Assembly: GCA_002347685.1 (NCBI GenBank)
Contig: DDWS01000061.1
Coordinates: 1-30,771, forward strand
Direction of reading: 5' to 3'
Length of the DNA stretch: 30,771 nucleotides
Source: Syntrophaceae bacterium UBA2280
GTDB taxonomy: Bacteria > Desulfobacterota > Syntrophia > Syntrophales > Smithellaceae
Shown in pieces: positions 1 to 7,222 of the stretch. The notes under the pieces are model-generated. The model was not told the origin of the DNA. It did not search any database and saw only the letters and a list, made by a program, of their open reading frames with translations. Both the position numbers and the translations under genes were made by a program. The stretch's first letter is position 1. Each line of letters begins with the position of its first letter.

Positions 1-503
1 GCATCAAGATTTGTGCTGAATCCCTGGAGCCTGATATGAGTGGCAACAAATTCCGGTTCAATCGTGAAATTCAAAGTCATGGCAGTTCCCTTATCCATGA
101 CCACGTAGCCATCGGGGCAGTTGGCAATCGAAAATTCCTCAACCGGCACAATGACGCGAACCGTGCAAAGCGATGTGAATGCTCCGTCTTCGCTAGTGAC
201 GGCAACGGTGGTCAGGCCGGAACTGATCCCCAAAATTTCGCCGTCGGCGTTGACCGTGACCACGCCTTCATTGTCGCTTTGCCAGGTGACATTTCGGTTG
301 GTCGCGTTGGCCGGTTCGAAAACGGGTGAAAGCGACAACGTCTGGCCGACGCCGATCGTGACGGCTTCCGGGTCGATATAGACGGCTTCCACAGCCACCG
401 GCCTGGCAACAGGATAAAAAGGATCATCTCCCCCTGAACTGCAGGCCCCCAGCAGCATCACAGTAAAAAGTAACGCTATTGATGTTTTAGTGATATTTCG
501 CAT
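1..503 (-). CDS. Ig-like (Big_2) domain lipoprotein, 3' end outside window
   Basis: The frame is open from an ATG at 503 down to base 1, so about 167 N-terminal residues are visible and the C-terminus lies outside the window. It starts with a basic residue and a short hydrophobic stretch ending in a lipobox (LLGAC), followed by a Ser/Gly/Asp-rich linker, so it should be a lipid-anchored envelope protein. Next comes a bacterial Ig-like group 2 pattern: an 'I-D-P-E-A-V-T-I-G-V-G-Q-T' start, then NRNVTWQSDN, then a G-V-V-T-V-N-A-D-G-E-I turn and 'G-L-T-T-V-A-V-T-S'. A second domain appears to begin before the edge. Such domains are structural or adhesive and have no catalysis. It lies 77 bp downstream of the DUF1566 lipoprotein gene on the same strand and is probably co-transcribed with it. 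A GGAG sits about 10 bases before the start. Confidence 0.8.
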   Translation of the reverse strand, partial: MRNITKTSIALLFTVMLLGACSSGGDDPFYPVARPVAVEAVYIDPEAVTIGVGQTLSLSPVFEPANATNRNVTWQSDNEGVVTVNADGEILGISSGLTTVAVTSEDGAFTSLCTVRVIVPVEEFSIANCPDGYVVMDKGTAMTLNFTIEPEFVATHIRLQGFSTNLD

Positions 504-580
504 ATTCCATTTCTCCACTCTCATTTCTCAAGGTTTGCTCTTTTTTTGCTTATGAATCATCACTGGCAATCGAAACTTTG

Positions 581-1813
581 CTACCGTCCGCCGCGTACCG
601 GCCAGATGTACATTCTTGTCGTGGCGCTTTTTTCATGGTTAGTCACCAGGCCATCAGGAGAATTCAGGACCATGGCTTTCGTTGTGTCTGAAAGGCTCGT
701 GGTGGATGACCAGAAGTGATAGTAATTATTGAAATGTCCCTGCGGCAGAACAAATCCTTGTTGGCTGAGCCAGTCGGTATTGTCGATTATCGCGAGTTGG
801 ACAAGGCTCGATATCTCCACAATGTTTGGCAGGCGCCAGTCGTCGTGCCCGAGGTAGCTGTTCTCGTTGAGGCAGGATACATAGCTCAGGGCATCTTCCC
901 AGTTCTGTTCGCCACCCGCGCAGGCGCCGGGGCCAGAACCGTATGCGGGCACCGTGGCATCTTTGGCCCAGATCAGGTTCGTCAGCTCATCGGTGATCGT
1001 GTCATCGCTGTTTTCCTCAAAGCGCGGATTGGGCCAGGCCACGCCTTTTTGTAATTCACCATCCTGCCCCGTGCCAGCACAGGGGATCTCGTCTATTGCC
1101 CCGATGTCACCGCTTGGGTCATAGCACAGGCTCTGGCCGGTTCTCATCGGTCTGGCGATTCCCTGGCCTCCGTCTCTCACCGGCCAGATTCGATGAGTGT
1201 TGTATTTCCAAGAAGGATCTATGATTCCACTTTCAAAAATGACCGCCCAGGCAGCCCGTTTATTAAAATAATAGTTTGATGAAGTCCAGTAGGTCGTTGT
1301 CGCCCAGTTGGAAGAAAAGTAGTTATCCAGCCACTCCAGCGGCAGCGGTTCGCCATACGAAATCAGAGTTTGCAGTTCATTGCGGTTGGGCAGTCGCCAG
1401 TCGTTATACGTCAAGTAATTGTTCTGGTTGAGGCACGCCACATAGGCCAGGGCGTCCTGCCATTCCAGGGTTCCTCCGGTGCAACCGGCAAACGTCGGGG
1501 TGTCCGCGTTTTTGGCCCACATCAGGCCGGTGAGATCATCTGTCACCGTATCGTCACTATTGTCCTGGAACCGCGCATCCGGCCACTCGGCCCCTTTTGC
1601 CAGATCGCCGTCTTGTCCCAGGCCGATGCCTGCGCCGCAGACTGTGGGGCTGCCAGCCATGTCATAACAGGTGTTTTGACCCGTCTGCGGCAGGCTGAAA
1701 CCCGAAATCACGGGCCCCGGTGCCGGTATGAAAGGTATGCCGTCATCGCTGCTGCTGCACGCCATGATCCCCACAAGCATCAGGCCCGCAATTCCCATAC
1801 TGATTTGTTTCAT
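581..1813 (-). CDS. DUF1566 (Lcl C-terminal-like) lipoprotein with duplicated domain
   Basis: This 410-residue exported lipoprotein has a signal peptide ending in a lipobox-like IMAC (Cys19) followed by Ser/Asp residues. The rest is an internal duplication, roughly residues 41-214 and 222-410. Each half carries a TGQ..CYD start, an 'N-S-D-D-T-[VI]-T-D-[DE]-L-T' segment, a (L/I)(M/I)WAK motif, a W-[QE]-D-A-L-[AS]-Y-V-[AS]-C-L-N segment, a DWRLPN motif, a (Y/F)W(T/S)S motif and a terminal IWPVR. These are hallmarks of the DUF1566 family, often found in multi-copy surface proteins of deltaproteobacteria and related to C-type-lectin-like folds. Its ligand is unknown. A good GGAGG lies 8 bases before the ATG at 1813. 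The IS481 element begins only 20 bp upstream of the start, so the native promoter has probably been displaced; expression may now depend on the element or be lost. Confidence 0.85.
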   Translation of the reverse strand: MKQISMGIAGLMLVGIMACSSSDDGIPFIPAPGPVISGFSLPQTGQNTCYDMAGSPTVCGAGIGLGQDGDLAKGAEWPDARFQDNSDDTVTDDLTGLMWAKNADTPTFAGCTGGTLEWQDALAYVACLNQNNYLTYNDWRLPNRNELQTLISYGEPLPLEWLDNYFSSNWATTTYWTSSNYYFNKRAAWAVIFESGIIDPSWKYNTHRIWPVRDGGQGIARPMRTGQSLCYDPSGDIGAIDEIPCAGTGQDGELQKGVAWPNPRFEENSDDTITDELTNLIWAKDATVPAYGSGPGACAGGEQNWEDALSYVSCLNENSYLGHDDWRLPNIVEISSLVQLAIIDNTDWLSQQGFVLPQGHFNNYYHFWSSTTSLSDTTKAMVLNSPDGLVTNHEKSATTRMYIWPVRGGR

Positions 1814-1833
1814 TGTTCATCCTCCATTTCTAG

Positions 1834-1859
1834 TGTTGAGTGCCAAGACATCGTGGACA
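1834..1859 (+). repeat. Left terminal inverted repeat of the IS481-family element
   Basis: 26 bp starting TGTTGAGTGCCAAG and ending TCGTGGACA. Every base matches the reverse complement of 3134-3159. It lies between the transposase stop and the start of the DUF1566 gene. Confidence 0.9.
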
Positions 1860-1870
1860 CTCATAATTAA

Positions 1871-3040
1871 TTAGCGCAGTTTGTATTGAAATTCCTCGAC
1901 CTGGATTTTATCCAGGAAGAGCTTTAATTTTTGTTCTTTGACATTTACGGTAGCTATAACGTATTCATATTTCGATTCGGGTGGTACGGGAAAAGTTTCG
2001 CCAAATAGGTCCAGTTTCAAGTCACTTCGGATAAGGCGGACAAAATGATACCGGCCTGTTTCCGGTTTCTTTAAAGGGTGTTTCGGCGAATCAGATTTTT
2101 CTGGGAAACGTAATTTAACTTTTGAATCAGACAAGGCTGTCAACGGTGTTTTCCCTTTGAGTTTGCTGAACCGATACATGCTATTGTGACGCTGTTCGAA
2201 AGCCAGTGAGCCGGCCTGAAGCTCTTCTTGCGTGTGCATGATCTTCTTTTGAAGAAACATTTTCTGGTAGCGGTCATTAAACTTTTCAATCATTCCGTTT
2301 CGCCAGGGTTCAGTCACGGGAATAAACCAGGGCTCGATGTCATGATTCAGGCAGAGTCGGATAATGGCGCCCATGCCGCGGGGATGTTTCCGGCTGCCAA
2401 AGAAACTCAGGGAGTTATCGACCTGAAGGTTATTTGGCAACCCCAGACGCTTCCAGATGTTCCATAATCCGTCAATCATCGGTTGACTGGCTTTGGATAA
2501 GGCTGGATACACCCCGCAACGAACCGTAGCCGTATCAATCACATTGAGGCTGTAAAAGCGCACAGGGCCTTTCAGGTAACGTGGCCCTACCAGATCGGCT
2601 TGCTGTGTCTGGTTGGCTTTAGAAGACGGTAAAACCGGATAGGCCGTCCCTTTTGATTCGTATTTGCCTGTTCGCCTGTGAGTGAGACTGTGTCTGCTCA
2701 GAATCCGATTAATGGTTCTGATAGACGGTATAGGCTGCAAACCCTGATCTTCCATCTCCCATTGGATAGCCTGTGCCCCGCAGAATAGATCGTGATTGTA
2801 AAGTTCAAGCCGAATGAACTTGACGATCTCAATTGTTTCATCAGGGGTGATGTTGGCGTCCTTTTGGGGTCGGCAGGATTTGCTTTCCCTCCACGATGCA
2901 TTGTGATCGTCATAACGCGAGGCCCATTTGTATAACCAAGATCTTGATTTACGAAATGATGCGCAGATGGATTCTGGACTTTCTCCATTCTGAAATCGTT
3001 CAACCGCTAAAATCCGTTGCAGCGTACTTTTTTCTTTCAT
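1871..3040 (-). CDS. IS481-family DDE transposase
   Basis: This 389-residue transposase catalyses movement of its own element. The N-terminal 60 residues form a helix-turn-helix with a 'F-Q-N-G-E-S-P-E-S-I-C' helix and a 'S-R-S-W-L-Y-K-W' recognition helix. An HTH_32-like linker follows, then an rve integrase core. Catalytic acidic residues are visible in QQADLVGP (first D), LQVDNSLSF (second D) and WRNGMIEKFN (E), with the second D and E about 35 residues apart. A C-terminal beta-rich tail ends shortly before the left inverted repeat. The ATG at 3040 is preceded by GGAGGTGTTC, ideally spaced; an in-frame TTG at 3052 lies upstream of that Shine-Dalgarno sequence and is less likely. No frameshift or stop was seen, so it is probably functional. 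Confidence 0.9.
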   Translation of the reverse strand: MKEKSTLQRILAVERFQNGESPESICASFRKSRSWLYKWASRYDDHNASWRESKSCRPQKDANITPDETIEIVKFIRLELYNHDLFCGAQAIQWEMEDQGLQPIPSIRTINRILSRHSLTHRRTGKYESKGTAYPVLPSSKANQTQQADLVGPRYLKGPVRFYSLNVIDTATVRCGVYPALSKASQPMIDGLWNIWKRLGLPNNLQVDNSLSFFGSRKHPRGMGAIIRLCLNHDIEPWFIPVTEPWRNGMIEKFNDRYQKMFLQKKIMHTQEELQAGSLAFEQRHNSMYRFSKLKGKTPLTALSDSKVKLRFPEKSDSPKHPLKKPETGRYHFVRLIRSDLKLDLFGETFPVPPESKYEYVIATVNVKEQKLKLFLDKIQVEEFQYKLR

Positions 3041-3107
3041 GAACACCTCCAAATTCTTTTAGATGTTCATGAAATGTCGTCATAGCTATTCGATTGTCAA
3101 AGAACTT

Positions 3108-3127
3108 TGTCCACGACCTCTTGGCAC
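3108..3127 (-). repeat. Subterminal copy of the IS481-family end motif
   Basis: TGTCCACGACCTCTTGGCAC is a direct repeat of bases 3134-3153 with two differences and starts 26 bp inside the right end. There is no second copy at the left end, so the two ends of the element are not equivalent. It probably serves as an extra transposase-binding site. Confidence 0.75.
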
Positions 3128-3133
3128 TTTTTT

Positions 3134-3159
3134 TGTCCACGATGTCTTGGCACTCAACA
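3134..3159 (-). repeat. Right terminal inverted repeat of the IS481-family element
   Basis: A perfect 26-bp inverted match to 1834-1859. The adjoining chromosomal bases TCTA (3160-3163) match TCTA at 1829-1832 outside the other end. Confidence 0.9.
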
Positions 3160-3479
3160 TCTAAGGCGTAGCGCAGACAGAATGTCCGCTTTCTGCTGGC
3201 AGGACATCGGCGCACTGCCGGTATTTAACGGCGTCACTTTACGTCAAATATTTTCTTCTGTCTTCCGTGTGGGTGCTGTTTTGTGTCGTGTGAGTGCTTT
3301 TTTAGAAAGCTTTTGCGGCTTAAAATAATGCTTGACTATATTTTGCGATTGCCGGGAGTGATGGGGTCGCCCTTAAATTTTTAAGTTATTGCTGCATGTT
3401 ATTGTAATTAAATACATTATTGCGGTTATTATCGAGCTATACAAAACTACTTAGTCGTCCCTGAAAAAGTCAATTTTTT
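3160..3479. other. AT-rich non-coding gap between two transposase loci
   Basis: No credible gene is seen in these 320 bases. The right half (about 3310-3480) is clearly richer in A and T than the genes around it. Before the IS insertion this stretch would have been the upstream region of the DUF1566 gene, so an orphaned promoter may lie here, but no convincing -35/-10 pair on the minus strand could be picked. The segment near 3453-3480 may include the remaining end of the truncated IS5-type element. Confidence 0.5.
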
Positions 3480-3917
3480 CTAAAAAGCAATAGCGGACGT
3501 TACTTCAAAATTTATTTCACTCGCATTCGGGTCGACAAATCCGACCGAATGATCAAAATATCCGTAAAACAGCCATTGGAAAATTGACAAAAATAAAGCT
3601 CTGATGAGCTTTCTCAGGTTAAAACCACAGCCGGACAAAATCGCGTTCATGCGATCACCGTCTTTTCCCTGGAGATGATTCCGTTCCAACCGATTATCTG
3701 ATTTCAAATGACCAAAGATCGGCTCAATGGCGGATCGCCTGGCATACCATTTCCAGAGACTGGCCTTCATGCTCTTTTTCTTCTTCCCGGATAAGTGAAC
3801 TTCTGTCTCCGGAATCGCCTTGGCTACACCACGGTAGCCTTTATCACAATAGGCATGCAAAGGTTGCCAGCCGGTGATTCGTTTGACCTGATGAAGTGCA
3901 TCCTTCAGCGTGTGCTG
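3480..3917 (-). pseudogene. IS5-type (IS4/IS5 superfamily) transposase, C-terminal fragment
   Basis: About 145 codons of the C-terminal half of a DDE transposase, ending at a TAG at 3480. Recognisable parts are an HTLKDALHQV segment, CDKGYRG (the second catalytic Asp), and WYARRSAIEPIFGHLK, which fits the Y-x2-R-x3-E-x6-K signature with the catalytic Glu. The reading frame runs upstream without a start into the tandem GGGACAGGGGGACG repeat, where similarity stops. The first catalytic Asp and the DNA-binding N-terminus are therefore missing, and the gene is a dead remnant. An internal ATG at 3860 would give only 126 residues and no complete active site. Confidence 0.8.
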
Positions 3918-3958
3918 GGACAGGGGGACGCTGTTGGCTGGGACAGGGGGACGCTGTT
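3914..3958. repeat. Tandem pair of a 22-bp GGGACAGGGGGACGCTGTT-type repeat
   Basis: Two identical 22-bp units at 3914-3935 and 3937-3958, separated by one G (period 23). The core is GGGACAGGGGGACGCTGTT. The repeat marks the exact 5' breakpoint of the IS5-type transposase fragment. From recall, similar G-rich units are dispersed in syntrophic deltaproteobacteria and often occur near REP-associated tyrosine transposases; this could not be checked here. No RAYT gene is present in the window. Confidence 0.75.
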
Positions 3959-4016
3959 TACTTATGCACTTGGCAGGCTAGTGAAGAAGCAGCGGGGCTC
4001 ATTTTGCTCCCTTTTC

Positions 4017-5012
4017 TCAATGCATCAAGTTCAAAATCACTTTGATCAGTTTGTCTTTATCCGACGGCCTGCTGGCGGCCACCATCAAAGTCAGCGCGGC
4101 GAGGGCGTTGTCGTCGATGCGTTTGCTTCCATCCTTGCGCCGAAGGATTTTGTTCTTGTGCAAAAAGCTGATAAACATCGCGGCGGCGATGCGCTTGTTG
4201 CCGTCGACAAAGCTGTGGTTTTTGGTGACAAAATAAAGAAGATGCGCGGCCTTTTCTTCCAGCGTCGGGTAGAGGTCCTTGCCGTCGAATGTCTGATAGA
4301 TTGCGCCGATGGCGCTTTTGAAGCTTTGGTCTTTTTCGCGGCCAACCAGCGCCGAATCGTGAAATTTCTTTTTCATGGCGTTGATGATTGTATACGCTTC
4401 TTCATACGTCATGACGGCGGTTTTTCGCCGGGTGCCGCCCGGTGAGGACAGACGCTCGTGATCGTAATCGTCCAGAATGCCCAGGCCCCGCGAATACTCG
4501 GAGATGATCTGAATGATGCCTTTGGTTTCGTCGGATATATTTTCCAGCGCAACGACGTTGGAAAGAAGGCTGACGGCGTCCTGCAATTCTTTGATATTGC
4601 CTGCCTGGGCTTCAAGCCTTTTTGTATTGAGCGTGTAGCCATCCACAAGATGCTTTCGCAAAACAGTGGTTGCCCAGATACGAAACTGGGTGCCGCGTTT
4701 GGAGTTCACCCGGTAACCGACGGAAATGATCGCATCGAGATTAAAGTATTCAATATCTCTTTCAATGGTTCGATTGCCTTCCTTTTGAACTGTTGCAAAA
4801 GATGCAACGGTTGAGTCCTGATCCAACTCTTTTGTTTCAAACACTTTTCGTAAATGCCGGGAGATAACAGATTTGTCCCTTTCGAAGAGCTTTGCCAGTT
4901 GGTTCAGATTTAACCAAACAGTCTCGCGCATCAATTTGACTTCCAGATTGTTTTGATACAGCACAATCTGACCGCCGGAAATATCTTCGATGGGTTTTCC
5001 TTTTTGCGGCAT
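4017..5012 (-). CDS. RhuM-family / Fic-Doc fusion protein
   Basis: A 331-residue cytoplasmic protein with two parts. Residues about 12-135 match the virulence RhuM family: a WLNLNQLAKLF-type start, RDKSVISRHL, a TVQ.EG.R core and YFNLDAIISVGYRVNSKRG. Residues about 195-331 are a Fic/DOC domain whose active loop reads HSFVDGNKR (266-274). The K in GNKR is the Doc-type variant, which in phage P1 Doc goes with kinase activity on EF-Tu, whereas classic Fic AMPylases have GNGR. A helical linker joins the two. The ATG at 5012 has GGGGTG six bases ahead; an in-frame GTG at 5021 is a poorer alternative. There is no antitoxin-sized partner gene beside it. The gene lies between two repeat elements in a mobile patch, so horizontal acquisition is likely. 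Its target and any toxicity are unknown. Confidence 0.85.
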   Translation of the reverse strand: MPQKGKPIEDISGGQIVLYQNNLEVKLMRETVWLNLNQLAKLFERDKSVISRHLRKVFETKELDQDSTVASFATVQKEGNRTIERDIEYFNLDAIISVGYRVNSKRGTQFRIWATTVLRKHLVDGYTLNTKRLEAQAGNIKELQDAVSLLSNVVALENISDETKGIIQIISEYSRGLGILDDYDHERLSSPGGTRRKTAVMTYEEAYTIINAMKKKFHDSALVGREKDQSFKSAIGAIYQTFDGKDLYPTLEEKAAHLLYFVTKNHSFVDGNKRIAAAMFISFLHKNKILRRKDGSKRIDDNALAALTLMVAASRPSDKDKLIKVILNLMH

Positions 5013-5122
5013 GGCCCACACCCCACTTAATCGATAAATTGTTCAAGAATTCGGCGTGATTATTACAACTTATCAGGAGCAATGCAAGAATAAATAAAAC
5101 AGGATGGGTAAGTACATAAAAC

Positions 5123-5174
5123 GGACGGTTCTATTTAATTGTAAAACGCGAAGCAGGAATAAATAGAACCGTCC
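5123..5174. repeat. Long palindromic repeat, GGACGGTTCTATTTA arms
   Basis: Perfect 15-bp inverted arms at 5123-5137 (GGACGGTTCTATTTA) and 5160-5174, with a 22-base spacer. It lies in the intergenic space between the RhuM-Fic gene and the DUF4325 gene. It resembles dispersed REP-type palindromes more than a terminator, as neither side has a T-run. It could still shape transcript ends on either strand. Confidence 0.75.
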
Positions 5175-5210
5175 CGATTATTTCCACTATCAAGGGTAAA
5201 GATTTGCCCC

Positions 5211-5711
5211 CTATTCCGACCAGGAATCATATTGGCATTCCATTTCTGCGTTGTTGACAGTTTTCACGACATTCCATGATAAAAGTTGTAAACCCGCTGT
5301 CAACGAATGCTGTGCGCGGCGAATCATGAACACTATGTTTTCGTCGGCGTTACTTGAGGCTGGTTTGATCTCTTTATGTGCCTTTTGCCAAACGCGGAAG
5401 ATTTCATCGGCAAAGCCCTGTCCTGCGGTTTTCACGCCTTTGAAGTCCAGTTCAATCGTTTTAAATTTTTCCAGCCCCGCCAATATTCTGCGGGCTTGCG
5501 ACCGGGAAACGTCGTCTATCTCCTGGTGATACAGCTTCACCCTGATGCCGGTCTTACTGAGTTGAAATGACTCATCGGTATATTGATTGAATAGACTCAA
5601 GAGCGTGCTTTTTGATTTCAGGCTCAGGACAAAATCAATCTTTGTCCCCCGGCCGGGCTTATTGGATGACAAGCGCCGCTTTATACGCATCGGTCTTTTC
5701 TGTCGTTGCAA
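5211..5711 (-). CDS. DUF4325 (STAS-like) domain protein
   Basis: A 166-residue soluble protein. The conserved part, about residues 50-134, has LSKTGIRV, VSRSQARRIL, F-K-T-I-E-L-D-F-K-G-V, GQGFADEIFRVW and a late NADENIVFMIRRA, which together are the DUF4325 pattern. This family has a STAS-like fold and often sits beside or is fused to ATPase or HTH domains, suggesting a role in signalling or phage/stress response; the molecular function is not established. Here it is alone, without a partner ATPase. The basic N-terminus (about 25 residues) may be disordered. The start is taken as TTG 5711, with AAGG five bases ahead; ATG 5690 is an in-frame alternative with a weaker ribosome site. It diverges from the porin gene across only 48 bp. 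Confidence 0.7.
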   Translation of the reverse strand: MQRQKRPMRIKRRLSSNKPGRGTKIDFVLSLKSKSTLLSLFNQYTDESFQLSKTGIRVKLYHQEIDDVSRSQARRILAGLEKFKTIELDFKGVKTAGQGFADEIFRVWQKAHKEIKPASSNADENIVFMIRRAQHSLTAGLQLLSWNVVKTVNNAEMECQYDSWSE

Positions 5712-5734
5712 ATCGCCTTTCTTTCTTTTATAAG
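5706..5734 (+). promoter_or_regulatory. Candidate sigma70-type promoter for the OprD porin gene
   Basis: TTGCAA (5706-5711) and TATAAG (5729-5734) are separated by 17 bases and would start transcription about 20 bases before the porin ATG. The -35 overlaps the proposed start of the divergent DUF4325 gene, so the two genes cannot have independent upstream regions. This is pattern matching only. Confidence 0.35.
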
Positions 5735-5759
5735 CAGACGAGAATGGAGGTCATGAAAA

Positions 5760-7199
5760 ATGCTCATCAGACGTTACCCCGCGCGACACGGGGCAGGCAC
5801 GGCGAAGGCGCTCCCCCGGGAAGCGGCAAAGGTTCTATTTCTGGCAGCGGCAATCGGTTTCATGAGCCTCTTGATCTGGGGCAAGGCATCGGCTGCGACG
5901 AATGAAGCGGCGGCCCACGAGGAGCCCCGCAAGATCTCCGTCACGGAAAGAATATCCTCCATCGAGCGCGCTTTTTTGGAGAGACTGGAAAAGCCGGCGC
6001 TCTTTCCTGAGCTTCGGGAAAAAATGAAAGACATGGACCCTTTCTTCCGGGACATGAACATCGACGTCAATCTTCGCAGCTACTATCTGCAACGCAAACA
6101 ATATGACGACAGTTTCAATGAGGCCTGGGCCATCGGCGGCTCGCTTTCCTACCAGTCCGGATGGTTCCTCAATCACTTCGGCGCAGGTGCCGCGTTTTAT
6201 ATTTCCGAGCCGCTCTGGGCGCCGGAGGGCCGCGACGGCACAAATCTTCTGCAAGCGGGTCAAAAAGGCTACGCCAACGTGGGCCAGCTCTATGTCCGGG
6301 TCAAATTAATTGACGATCATTTTCTGAACCTCTACCGCTACGAGTACAACACGCCCTTCATCAATAAAAATGACAGCCGCATGTCCCCGCTGACTTTTGA
6401 GGGATACACCTTCCAGGGTGCGTCGGGCCCGAAGGATGGCGCTTTCAGCCTCAAATACGGTGGCGGCTACATTGAAAAAATGAAAGACCTCAACTCCAAC
6501 GATTTCCTGTGGATGTCGCGGCAGGCCGGTGTGCCGGCCGACCGGGGGGTGTGGTTTGGCGGCGGCCTGTTTTCCATGGGCCGCTTCTCCATAGGGGCGA
6601 TGGATTACTATTGTGACGATGTCATCAACATCGGTTACGCGGAGGCCAAATATACCTGGCCTGTAACCGACAAATTCGGGGTGCTGGTTTCCGCGCAGTA
6701 CACGGATCAGCGAAGCACGGGAGACAATCTTCTTACAGGAGCGTCTTTTTCCGGCCAGCAAATCGGGGTGAAAACGGAGATGAGCTACGGCGGGGCACTG
6801 CTGGCCACAGCCTTTACCGCAACATCCAACGGCGTGGACCTGCAAAGCCCCTGGGGCGGCTATCCGGGCTATACCAGCGTTCAGGTGCAGGATTTCAACC
6901 GGACCAACGAGAAAGCCTTTTTAGTGACTGCGGCATACGATTTCACGCATCTCGGCCTCGACGGTGTGACGGCCTCCGCCCTGTTTGTGCATGGCTGGGA
7001 CCGCAAAGATCCGGTAACCGGGCAAGCTGCGACCAATGAAAACGAACTCGACTTCGATCTCCAGTGGAGAGCGAAGAAGGGCATTTTTAAACATTTCTGG
7101 CCCCGGATGCGCTATGCCGTGCTTTCCGAGCAAGGCGGGCAGGAACGAACGCTGCATGTTTTTCGCATCATCTTAAACTACGAATTTTCATTGATGTGA
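5760..7199 (+). CDS. OprD-family outer-membrane porin
   Basis: This 479-residue protein has a basic N-terminus, a hydrophobic stretch at about residues 24-41 and an ASA signal cleavage site near residue 45. The mature part begins with a helical lead (F-L-E-R-L-E-K-P region) typical of the deltaproteobacterial OprD type. After it come alternating amphipathic beta strands with many Tyr/Trp/Gly residues: NIDVNLRSYYLQR, Y-V-R-V-K-L-I-D-D-H-F-L-N-L-Y-R-Y, Y-A-E-A-K-Y-T-W-P-V-T-D-K-F-G-V. It ends in an aromatic-hydrophobic strand, IILNYEFSLM. OprD porins pass small acids, basic amino acids or aromatics by diffusion; the substrate cannot be told here. GGAGG lies nine bases before the ATG. The downstream neighbour is a convergent operon of exported hydrolases, whose products could be substrates. 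A 15-bp hairpin follows the stop. Confidence 0.85.
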   Translation: MLIRRYPARHGAGTAKALPREAAKVLFLAAAIGFMSLLIWGKASAATNEAAAHEEPRKISVTERISSIERAFLERLEKPALFPELREKMKDMDPFFRDMNIDVNLRSYYLQRKQYDDSFNEAWAIGGSLSYQSGWFLNHFGAGAAFYISEPLWAPEGRDGTNLLQAGQKGYANVGQLYVRVKLIDDHFLNLYRYEYNTPFINKNDSRMSPLTFEGYTFQGASGPKDGAFSLKYGGGYIEKMKDLNSNDFLWMSRQAGVPADRGVWFGGGLFSMGRFSIGAMDYYCDDVINIGYAEAKYTWPVTDKFGVLVSAQYTDQRSTGDNLLTGASFSGQQIGVKTEMSYGGALLATAFTATSNGVDLQSPWGGYPGYTSVQVQDFNRTNEKAFLVTAAYDFTHLGLDGVTASALFVHGWDRKDPVTGQAATNENELDFDLQWRAKKGIFKHFWPRMRYAVLSEQGGQERTLHVFRIILNYEFSLM

Positions 7200-7222
7200 T
7201 GCCCGTAAAGATTGGCGGATGG

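Larger units (their letters stand above)
1833..3159 (-). mobile_element. IS481-family insertion sequence, intact
   Basis: A complete element of about 1.33 kb: one transposase gene bounded by perfect 26-bp inverted repeats at 1834-1859 and 3134-3159, whose outer tip reads TGTTGAGTGCCAAGA. TCTA occurs at 1829-1832 and again at 3160-3163, which fits a 4-bp target duplication if the extra G at 1833 belongs to the element. The right end carries an additional degenerate copy of the terminal motif. Perfect ends and an undamaged transposase suggest recent or current mobility. It sits between the DUF1566 lipoprotein gene and whatever preceded it. Confidence 0.85.

Noticed and set aside
4760..4790. TVQKEG in the RhuM part matches the (S/T)xxxE(G/N) pattern of Fic inhibitory helices
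   Set aside because: This stretch belongs to the conserved core of RhuM proteins, including those without a Fic domain, so the match is most likely chance.
5612..5905. 97-codon plus-strand frame starting before the porin gene
   Set aside because: It overlaps both the DUF4325 start and the porin signal sequence in another frame and has no plausible protein features.
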